DNA of 64,000 nucleotides, taken from contig NC_059502.1 in the NCBI RefSeq assembly GCF_914767665.1, positions 14,694,001 through 14,758,000 of the forward strand, given 5' to 3'. The stretch is from Harmonia axyridis. Its lineage: Eukaryota; Arthropoda; Insecta; Coleoptera; Coccinellidae. A program made the translations under genes and the position numbers. How positions within the stretch are numbered: the first letter of the stretch is position 1; each line of letters starts with the position of its first letter. The notes beneath the pieces were generated by a model. The model was not told the origin of the DNA. It did no database searches and was given only the letters and a program-made list of their open reading frames with translations. Of the stretch, positions 35,501-47,500 are shown in pieces.

Positions 35501-38500
35501 GCTACGATGTCGGCTAAACTAGTAGACTTTTTAGTGGTCTTCTCGATGCCGAAAACAAACAAAAAGTCGCGTTGTCAAAATATTTCATGAAATGATTTTT
35601 TTTTCAATGGAACACCCTATATCTGTTCATGCATTTCGATTCGTAATAACTTTCTCAACAACAAAGCTCATATCACCTTTCTTCCTAAACTGGAAAATGA
35701 GCGACTTATTGTGAAATATTTATTTCTTTCACTAGTACAAAAAATTTATTTGTTTTGGCGAATAAACCTCATGATTGTCCAAATAACCATTTTTTGTACT
35801 TATACGAATGACAATATTTTGTTAATAATAGCAAAATAAGACAGTAAAAAGAGAAAAGTGCGCTGTGATGTGAACTCGTGAAACCTGTGATCATCATGTA
35901 GCACCACTCAATCGACACCACTAAGCTTTTTGATATTAATAAACAAAACGATAATTTCCATCTTAAAGCCATATTCCGCTAGCCGCATTCATTTTGTGAA
36001 TCAATAGTGTCAATAGAAGGGCCCAAATATGTATTCAACAAGAACGCGGTGTTTTTGACCATTTACTCGATATTTTATAGCGCTTTATCAAATCAGTTTG
36101 TTATAAATGTTTCCTATTAATACAACTGTCTTATTTTCACCTTTACGAAAAAAAGTCAAATGAGCTTTGGTGTTGAGAATGTTATTACGAATCGAAATGC
36201 ATGAAAAAATATAGGATGTCCCATTGAAAAGAATTTCATTTCATGAAATTTTATGACAACGAGACTGTCAATTTTTTGTTTGTTTTCGGCATCGAGAAGA
36301 CCACTAAAAATGCTACTAGTTTGCCCATTTAACCGACATCGTAGCATCAATAATAACGGAGTTAGCAATGGTGCCGACTTAATTTGAAACACCCTGTATA
36401 AGGTTGTTACATATAATGGTTATTCCTCCTGGGGGGATATATCCCCCTTATCCCCTCCTTGGGTACGCCACTGCTAGGTATTCTTGAAAAAGTTTCAACG
36501 TCAACAAAAACATGGAAGTTCGACTTACCCAACAGTATATCTGCATCAGCCATAAATCTTATTGCTTCGATACTGTGTCCTGAGTAACCCCATCCCCCAC
36601 CATGTCCCTCGAATCTATTGACCACCTGATAATCCTCCTTCGAATACAGTTTACCGGAAACCAGCTGCCTCTCATCTGTTTCTTCTTTTACAGCCGCCAT
36701 TTGCAGGTCGTGTGCAACCGTTAAAGTGTCCAATGTACACAACAAATTAAGAGCTGCTTGGAATCTAGTAACGAAGCAATTTGTCATCAATGGCAGAGAT
36801 AGCTCTGGTGATAGGATGGAAGTTATGTTGAAATTTTTATCCCTTGAATTGTCAAGACGATGATTGGAGAGTGGTTTGTTATCCAATTTGGTCATATTCT
36901 TTGGGTTCAACTCCGAGGATATTATGTTGAAACACTCAATTTCGAGGTTTTTAGCATCGTACGACCATAGAACGTTGTATATGGGGTCAAGACATATTGT
37001 TTTGCCACAGAAACTCATTTGGTCTTTTCCTTTGAATGAGTTACAATTTCCATCTCGTTTGCTGATGACCAGACATGAGAATGACTTAGCTGTGTCCTCG
37101 TGGTTTGGAATCAGAACTGTTAAAATGTCTAGGATTAAAAACTTGATACTAGTCGAAATAGAATAGTTGATCCTAAATTAGATAAAAAATAGTAGTCCTT
37201 TAACTATAAAGCGATCAGTTTGATCTTTTATATTATACCCTGGTCCCTGATTAATAATTCCCAAAAAGAGATGGTCCACCATATTATGAATCTAACAATG
37301 TAAATGGAAGGCTGAGCTATCACTGATTCAGAACTGGCTTGCTCTAAAGGGTGCTTCTCAGACTGACCAGCTCTGGTCCTTTCTACAGTAAATGCTCATA
37401 TTGGTCTGATTTGCTGTCTGCAAATTTCATCTGCTGACAAATGCATAGGGTTCAGAAGGCACTTCTCACAATAGTGCCACATCAGCAGTACCACAATAAT
37501 TCAAAGTGAGCAACCCTATGAGATTCTTTGGGTAAAAAAAATTTCGCTTGTTCCAGTGTGGGTGAATTCCTTCAGAAGAATCTGTTCTTCATGAGCTCTC
37601 ATTGCTGCTAACCTGTAGTATTTTCAAACTTACTTAAAAATTCAGGTGCAGAGATTTTTTTTGTGTCTTCGTTGTCTCCAAAAACACTATGTTGCTATGC
37701 CTAGCACCCATGGTAGAGTAAGTTTGTGTCCTTTAGCCAGTAATTAATACAGAATACATATTGCAGATAGCTTTGGTTATCTAGTTACTAGTTTCTCAGC
37801 GATAGTTGCAATGTAATCGAAAATGTACGCCAATTCAAAGTTTTCCTAAAGACTCCCTCGAGCACACTAACAGACAGCTACGGTTTCTGTCTACAAGAAA
37901 GATTTCCTGATCCAGAAGTATAAATAGCTTCAATTTGGTTCAAAAAACCATCAATATAATATTCTCGTCTTCAGAAACGAAAAAAATTATTAAATTATTC
38001 ATCAAAAACGAACTTTGTAATCACATATGCCAACTGTATTTCAGGAATCCCCATTTTCTGTTTTTTTCGTCAGTGGCAAAATATCAGAAAATATAGCAAT
38101 ATTGGAATTTACTGAGTCCTTAATATAACAAAAGCTTTAATATTTTCCTATGAACTCACCCAAAGAATTTTTATTGGCTGTGATTGTTGACTTCGAAATA
38201 CTCAAAGCATTGATCAAGCTTTCATCAATCTTAACAAATGTTTGGTCGCCCGAGGCGCCAACCCATGTAGCACGCCTTCCATGTCTAGGACCAATATCCG
38301 GCACTGGAGTAGGAATAGAATACCACGGCGTTCTAGGTGACATATATCTAGAACTACTGCTCTGTCCAGGTTGGGAATCTTGAGGAGAAATGACCGGAGA
38401 TCTACCTAATTGTCCTTTTTGATGGTTACCAAACGTGTATATTTCTCCTTTCGAAGTGAGAACAACACTATGATTATTGCCTGCTGCAATATAAACAGCA

Positions 38501-41500
38501 CTGCAGGGTAACTTTACCAACTGGATACTATTTTTTGCCAGGATATCTCCACAACCAAGTTGACCATAGATGTTCGACCCAAAACTGTAAACCTGAAAAG
38601 ATCAACTTGTTGAGCCCATCTGTGTTAATCTGCATTCTCTATGAGTTAGAGGGTTTTGTCATATTTCCCAACATACCTGACCATTCTGACAAAGCAAAAT
38701 ACTATGATGTTGCCCACAAGCAATTTGAACAACTGGACTATTACAAGGTAGTTGAATTTTAGCAGGAGGCAAACAAGCAATTCTCGTGGCATCCCTTTCA
38801 ACATCTGAATTGACTTGATCTTTACCTGAAATGATAATATAAGATGTACATCGATACAAATATTTCAAATTTTTCATAACTAATTAGAAAATTCTGGAAA
38901 AGCGGCCTTAGTCAAGAGAGATTTGAGGAAAGAATGCAATTTATTATCATGTTTAGTCAACCTCCAGAGGGCCATCATTCTTATTTCTTCGATTACTTAC
39001 TTGAATTAGAACCGCCCAAATTAGATTGACGTATTATATTGTTAGCTCTATTAACCGGAGCTACTACAGGAGATTGCCTGATAATCTTGTTTTTCGAATT
39101 CTGTTTGCTTGGTCCTGCTGTCGATTTTCGTCCCTTGATTTTTCTCTCTTCTAGACGAGTTTGGATCTACAATTTTCTGTTGAATCGATGTTATCGAAGA
39201 CTGATATTACATACTAACCTGTTCCTGAAGTTTACTTCTTTGACGAGGTGGAATCACTACTTTATCTCTGAAAATGATATCCAAATGCATCATTCCTGCC
39301 AAATCAGCCAATTCTGAGTTATCAACCACCTCCCTTGCGCATATCCGACAACAACCACATATGCTGCAACCGCTATCTCCTTCACCACAACCACATTCCC
39401 TGAGTAATTCAATTTATATTTAATTTATTTCATTATCACTTGCATCTCGAGACTTCCATTCGTTGATTTCTGTTTTATATGTAGATCTAATTGCTTTAAT
39501 GTCATATCTACTGAATTTGTTACTATAGTGGTGCCTTCTTGCAAGCCCATCAAGCTACAGTTTCCTCAGACAGTCTCTGTTGACTGCATATTTTTGACGA
39601 GTTTATCTGACCAATCGCATATCTAGCAATCTCGTAGCTCCGCCCAGCTACATGATTGTTAGAATTGCGATTGGTTAGATAAAGACGTCGAAAAGCGGCG
39701 GTCGACAGAGACTGTCCGAGGAAACCGTACCTTTAGACTTTAGATAGAGCAAGCTGGTCAATATTTGGCAGAACGGTACCACTATACAGGGTGGCCATTT
39801 GAAAACGAAACAGACGAGATTACAGACGAAATGAAGTTTTTCGATAGAAATGCTCGGACAGGTCGATTTCTGCTTCGAGGGGGACAACTTAAGATGTAGG
39901 TTACGGACGCATAGCGCTTCAACCCATGCTACTACAACCCTCACCCCCAAATTTTGAATAGGGAAGATGGGGTGAGTGATACCTCATTTGAAAGGTATTT
40001 TTATACTGATTTCAGCACAGTAATTGTTTTTTCATTTTATGCATTAGTTCTCGAAATATTCTTAACTAAGTATTTGAAAATGAAGTGGTGTTTTCATGGC
40101 ACTTGTAGTGTTTTGGGAAAAATCGACATTTTGAGCTTCAAAACAACCATGACTGTGGCTTCCTTCCTAACTAACTAACGCATGAATATTTCGAGAACTA
40201 ATGCATAAAATGAAAAAACAATTACTGTGCTGAAATCAGTATAAAAATACCTTTAAATTGAGGTATCACTCACCCCATCTTCCCTATTCAAAAATTGGGG
40301 GTGGGGGTTGTAGCAGCAAGGATTGAAGCGCTATGCGTCCGTAACTTACATCTTAAGTTGTCCCCCTCGAAACAGAAATCGACCTGTCCGAGCATTTCTA
40401 TCGAAAAACTTTATTTCGTCTGTAATCTCGTCTGTTTCGTTTTCAAATGGCCACCCTGTATAACATTCAAATACATATAAGACAGAGCAATATGATCAAA
40501 GTAAATCGCGTGGTTTGCGCATAGGGCAACTGTTATACAAATCAAATAACAATATACATATGAGTAAATTAATAAATGGAAAATGGTACTCACTGTCCAG
40601 GACATCTTTCGGAAATTGACGATAGACAACTAATAGAATAGCCAGTGCATTCCTTGCAAATAGTACAAATCATGCATCTATCATCGTGCCAGGCATGCGT
40701 TCCAGGGGGACACATGTTCATTTGTGATTCCATATTATTTCCATCAGATCTCCCAGCAATGTTTTCGGCATCTTTTCTATTCTCGTCGCCTTCCTCATAA
40801 ATGTCCTGATCATCATGGGCACCACCAGTTTCCATGTCAACGATATTTGAAGAGCATCCTAACAATTAAATGAAATTCAACTATGAAAACATGCACATGA
40901 TTATTAGCTCTATTGAAGTTGTAAGTATGAAAAGAGGCTTTCAAATAAATTAATGAAGAGGAATATTAAACTTACCTTCTCTGTATATAGGAACAAACTC
41001 TCTTCCACATTGGTATTTATTATTAATTCCAAATGTGAAAACTTGACCCTTACTAGTGAGAGCTACAGCATGTGCTTTTCCCAACGCTACTTGAGCTATG
41101 AATTCTCCTTTCAGGTTGTAGACGATACCTAAAAAATTATTAGTAAGATAATGACATTCGTTAAGAAACAGTAGGTACCTGTAGATGGATCAGCATGTGC
41201 AGTATCTTTTCCAAACATCAAAAGTTCTCCATCCCTATTTACTAGAGCAGTTGTGCCATTGTTACATGCAGAATATACTATAAAATGGCTATCCACCTTT
41301 ATAATTTTCTTTGGTTTTATAGATTTCGGCTGTCGCCTCACTTTGCTCTGATCTCCATCTTCACCTCTTCTTGCAGTACCTACAAACAAATAAAACATGT
41401 TGGAACATCATACTGTGTAAAATTGATATAGATGATTACCTGTAAAAAATGCAGAACCATCCTCTGTTACGAGTATAGCATGAAGCCCATCGTGACCTAC

Positions 41501-44500
41501 TGATATGTGGGTTATTTTTGGTGTTTTTGTTACTACAAGCTCTGCCCATTTGCTGCTTCTCATTCCTGATTGTTTTATACCCAGAGCTCCAGCTTTGCCA
41601 CAAAAAAGTACCTGTAATTCATGAATATGGATGAAGAGGACATATCGGAAATGTGTTCTTGAACTATTTTAGTTAATTGATTCATTAATTTAATTAATTA
41701 AATTGATTCAAACTTTTATAAGAACTATATCTTCGCTTCCCTTGTCCTTGCTTCAATTAGCATTGATAATTTTGAGTTAACAACACAATTTTTTTGTTGT
41801 GTCTCACTGTTTCTTTATATTCTGTTAAGAGTTTGTGCGAACCTTTTGTAAATGTAGTCCACTCCAACTGGGAATTAACCCGAAAATCTTTAGGTACTCA
41901 CCTTCCCTGACACTGTCCTTATAAGACCGAACTCTTTGCCAGCACAAATAGTAGCTATTTCATCGTCAGTCCCTGTGTTAACAGTATGGGACAATCCTTC
42001 ATCTTCGAATGTGGCAGAGCCCAACACATCCACACATTTCCTTGCTAGTTTCAAGGGTAATTCATTTATAACTGCAGCAGGAACAACGTTCTGGTTCAGC
42101 ATCCGTATCACAAACCCATCCTAGAAGATGACAGAGAAAAAAAAAACATAAGTGAGGATTTTACACATAGAGTAAGGTTGCACTTACATCTTTTGAGGGC
42201 GTTATTGTTCCCAAGTATTCACCATCTGAAAAAACCACAGCGGAAGCAGCGTCTCTACTGTGGAGCGGAACAGAACCGGATATTAGAAGGTCTTCTCTTT
42301 CGACAGTCAAAAACTCCACACCTCTCCTTCCAGATAGTTTTAAATACAGTTTTCCCTGAACATATAATTGTAAATTTAAGACAAGAGCATCATCATTTTG
42401 CTAATATCGCAGAAATGAAGAATTAATCCTACGAAATGGTATTATTCGAAGATTTTTTGTAAAAATTCAGATTTTTTTGAAATTCTAGATGTATATGAAG
42501 TAAGTACGCAACTGAGTTACCTATCTATTTATCAATAGATGGCTTCAGCAGTGAGTGCCGGTCTCAGATAGATAGAGGGAGCTTATGTCATTTTCAGTAA
42601 GCAAATTTTGTCCCCAACATGAACTGTCAAATTTGGCATGAAGCGCGCGGAAATAAAAACATACCAGTGATACGATATTTCACTCAAATTCGCGAGTTTC
42701 TCCATAGAGAACGCACTTCTCATGTCCCATAGTGAATCAACGTTTCATATTAACTCAAAATATATATCTAAATATATCAGAAATTCAGAAGACAAACTTC
42801 AAGCGCATCAAACGACGTGAAACAACGGATGACACTAGGAGAGCAAAAGTTGCCAAACCTTGGATTTCAGCAGGTAGATACAGGAAATAATAAATATTCT
42901 GCTTATTATAAATGCGACAATTAGGAATATTATCGGATTCCAAATATTCAAATTTGCATATTTAATCGAGAAACGTTGGCAAAATCATAACTTATTATTT
43001 ATTTCTGTCCAAATTCCTATGACAAATTGCTTAATTTTTAATCGAGAATGACTCAAATAAATAGATTTCATTCAATATAATATACATTCGTAACAATACA
43101 GTAAAATTGTGGATTTGAAAATATATTACAATCCGACAACGTAATCTAACCTTGTTGGGGACCTGTAAAAATTACGTATACTCCCTCTATCTATATTTAT
43201 TACTCTATGGTGCTGGTAGATTTTGACATATCCAAAACGTCATGAACCAAGCTTTTGAAACAGTCTCAAAAGCCCTCAACTTCCTAAACTTTTGTGGAGC
43301 AGTATATGTCTATATTTCCATGGAATTGAGTGAAATATATCACTGATATGTTTTTATTTCAGCGCGCTCCATGTCAAATTTGACAGTTCCTGTTGGGGAC
43401 AAAATTTGCTTACTGAAAATGAAATATGCTCCCTCTATCTATGTTTATTACTTTGAGGTTATTCTCCATGAAACTCACCGCGCAGTATATCAATGTGCCA
43501 TTGTCAGAGGGGTAGAAATCAGGTTTCCAAAAGTAAATATGGCCTTTCACAGTACCACCGTAGCCGCTCCCAATCTTGAAAAGTCCTTTGGAAGTGAATA
43601 AGTACAGATACATCCCATCCATAGCTAAGGATTTAGGTATCAAATTCAAATATTGAATTTCGTGAATGGCCTGCAGACGGCAACAATCGATTTTAGACGA
43701 AGTGGGTATGCCATGTGTTATCCAGTCCGGCCTTTGTATTTTTCCCAACAAAACACCATGTACGCTTCGTTGCAGAGAAGAAAGTACCAAAGGCATCTGT
43801 CAAAAAAAAAAATATATTAGCAAAACATAATTTTTTAACTGGTATCAGACCTGTATATTCTGAAGAGAAAGTGCTCTTGGGCACATGAGGAGAGCAGCAG
43901 TGGCTGATAAATATTTGCCGGTATCTCCTCTTACAACAACCAGTGATAATAAGCAAGCACAGGCGATAGCTGTCAAATGAGTACCGTCATTTGCAACTGA
44001 GCTTTCTGGTCCATGTAGAGTTGCCAAATCTAATAGTAAGTCGAATAAAGGATCAATTATATCCATTGGCTCCGACTTCAAGTCTGAAACAAACGACAGA
44101 GCATTATAATCTACAAAAATATTCAGATAACAAAGAGTATTCGTCTATGAAGTATCATATCGATACCCACTACAAAGGTGAAACCATCAACAGTGAATAT
44201 TACATAATCTTATTGATTTGATAGATTGCAGAAATTAAGAATAAACCTCCTTAAATACAAAAGAATAATTATTTTTCATCGAAACAATACTACTTTTTCA
44301 CAAATCAATGAAAACCATGGTCAAATCGAACAAAAAAAAAGAGCGTTGGAGTACCTACATAACTCACTCTTGAAGATAAATATGTTGCCATTTATAAATC
44401 GATTTCGAAGTACCTTTTGAAACGGTCATTGATGACTGTCTCAGTGCAATGTATTTCGTAAATCGCTTGGACAAAAAGTCCTCCATATGGTATACCGATG

Positions 44501-47500
44501 GATCAAAATCAGAAAGAGGCACAGCTATTGGGGTATATGGGCCTAAAACGAGGATCTCTACATCCCTGGGAAGTGAGCCCTCTATCTTGCAAACCTAAAT
44601 CACCTGAATTATTCGTCACAGACCCCTCAAATAAAAACGTTTTTCAAACATCAATTTCTAATCTAAAACATGGTGAGGTTTCAAGGGCGTTGCTTACGTC
44701 CAGGAGAAGTTGCAGTCTCGGGAATATTATCAAGTTTTTTCTTGAAAATTTCAGATTTTTATCTATAATTTCTGAAGTAATGTACTAATCGCCCAACTGC
44801 GAGCATTTTCGTGATCTAAATAGTCAAATCAATCAATTAAATGATACAATATTCCCATGAAGGAACTTTTATTTTTTTTTCAATTTTCTAAGGGTAAGGT
44901 ATGGAAAATTTTACGAGAATTTTTGAACAAAAAATTTTTCAGGTGAGATCGAAATTCGGCTAATCAGGGATCGCCAATTTCAGCATCACTCACCGATTCT
45001 CCTTAGAACTCCCGGTTTTGAGAAAATTTGAACTCGAAAATTCAGAAAAAATTGAATTTCCCTCCAAAAATAGTTATAGCTCCTGAATTATTCGTCACAG
45101 ACCCCTCAAATAAAAACGTTTTTCAAACATCAAGTTCTGATCTAAAATATAGTGAAGTTTCAAGGGCTCAACTTACGTTCAGGAGAAGTTGCAGTCTCGG
45201 GAATATTATCAAGTTTTTTTTCGAAAATTTCAGACTTTTACCTATAATTTCTGAAATTATGCAACTGCAAGCATTTTTGTGATCTACGTAGTCAAATCAA
45301 TCAATAAAATGATACAATAGTCTCATGAAGGAACTTTTATTTTTTTTTTTAATTTTTTAAGGGGGAGGTATGGAAAATTTTACGAAAATTTTTCGACAAA
45401 AATTTTTCAGGTGAGATCGAAATTCAGCTAATCAGAGATCGTCAATTCTGTCATCGCTCACCGATTCTTCGTAGGGCTAACGGTTTTGAGGAAATTTGAA
45501 CTTGAAATTTGGGAAAAAATTGAATTTCCCTCCAAAAATCGTTATATTTCCTGAATTATTCGTCACAGACCCCGCAAATAAAAAGGTTTTTCAAACATCA
45601 AATTCTGATCTGAAACATAGTGAGGTGAGGTTTCAAGGGCGTAGCTTACGTCCAGTCTCAGGAATATTACCACGAGATGAGCTTAAGGTAATGGTAGGAC
45701 TGCTGAAGGGACACTGTCGGTGCAAATACATTTTGTCAGCAGATGAGATCAGCAGGCTCTGAGTAGAGGAAGTAGATACAACCGAACACATAGTTTGCAA
45801 ATGTCCGGGGCTGACTGGCCCAAGAACCTTTCACATGTGAAAGTCAGTTGTGGATACTCACGAAGTAATAGCCAAGGCTCCTAAAGATGTCGTTTTCTCA
45901 ACCGTATCGACGGCCTCCCTGGGTTTGTATGAATAGGCAGGATTAAGAACAAAAGTTCTAATTTTTCGCAGTGCCCGGAAGGATAACAGAGCCACAACGA
46001 CCCCGATTCAGTGAATAATAATAATAATGTTGACATAATATAATATAAAGGAGGCAGAAGTCTGTTAGACATCATGGAACTTGCCCATGGGCAAATTGAA
46101 TGCCTGCGAACATACTTCAAAGACAAATCAGGCACGTCAGAGATATACAAAGTAATGTGTGAAGCAGACGAATCAACACCTTTACAACTGCACAAGGGGC
46201 AAATGTCATACAACCACCAGATAATCCAAGAAAAACTGCAAAGATGGAGAAAAAAGCCCCTACATGGACGACATTTCAACGAGGTGAACCAGGATCATGT
46301 CGACATTGAAGCGTCGAACTATTGGCTTACATCAGGTGCGATGTATCCAGAAACGGAAGGATTTCTTTTAGCCATCCAAGATCAAGTGATCTCAACAAGA
46401 AATTACTGCAAGCATATCATAAAGGATCGAACTATTACTGACGATATATATATTACTGACGTTATAGGTGTCCAACGAATGAGACAATCCAACATATCAC
46501 GGGAGGATGTCAAATGTTTGCAGGAAATGAATATAAAGAGAGACACGATGCAGTAGGAAAGATACTACACCAAGAAATGGCAACTAAATTAACACTAATT
46601 CATTCTGAAAAAGTGCCATACTACAAGTACCGACCGGAAACCATCCTGGAAAACAAACGTTATAAACTGTACTGGGATCGTACAGTTTTGACTGATAAAA
46701 CAGTCCCTCACAACAGGCCAGATATATTGCTAGTTGATAAACATCAAAAGGCAGCAATACTCATCGACGTAGCAATACCTAACAACAACAACCTGCGTCA
46801 AAAGGAGGTCGAAAAAATTTCCAAATATAGGGACCTCGAATTTCAGATAAAGCGCCAGTGGGGAATGATATCAACGAGAACTATTCCAATTATCATCTCA
46901 ACAACAGGAATAGTACCCAAAAATCTAAAGAGAAATATCAAACAACTAGGACTTAGTGAGTATATATGTAATATAATGCAAAAAGCTGTTCTTTTAGGTA
47001 CTGCAAGGACGGTGAGAAAATTCCTAGGAAACGAAGGACAGGTCCAAGGATCGCGTGTAAGGGGACCAGAAGTTCGACGAGAACCAGGGGGACCACAAGG
47101 ACCGGACACGACCGAGCTCTACCCTTCTGATATTTTAAATATCTGGGACTGAGTGAATGTTCCTCTTAGCGAGGAGTGAGAAGCCGACGGCGAGAAGAAA
47201 TCCTACGCGTATAGGCAAAAGTCGGGATAATAATAATAAAGGTATGTTGACAATAAAGTAGTTTTGACTGATAAGAGTCCGAGACTTATTGTGTGAAATG
47301 GTAGGCACATAAAAGGGATTCATACATACATATGTTTATACCGAACCAAAATACATACGGGTTTCGGTATTGTAGTAGGTAAAAAACATAATCGTACCTT
47401 CTGGGCTTTGGCCTTGCAAAACATCAAGTAAAGCAGATAAAGCTTTGGTACACAATATAGGATGACTTATCCTACTCTCCTTTATGATTTCAAACACTGA

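Noticed and set aside
39675..40480. Two similar frames in and beside the foldback (39675-39950 minus, 40295-40480 plus)
   Set aside because: The same peptide is read from the two inverted arms, so it is a consequence of the palindrome.
44226..44420. Possible mariner C-terminus (ERWSTYITHS-like codons near 44340)
   Set aside because: Too short and diverged to separate from chance; no catalytic motif or TIR nearby.
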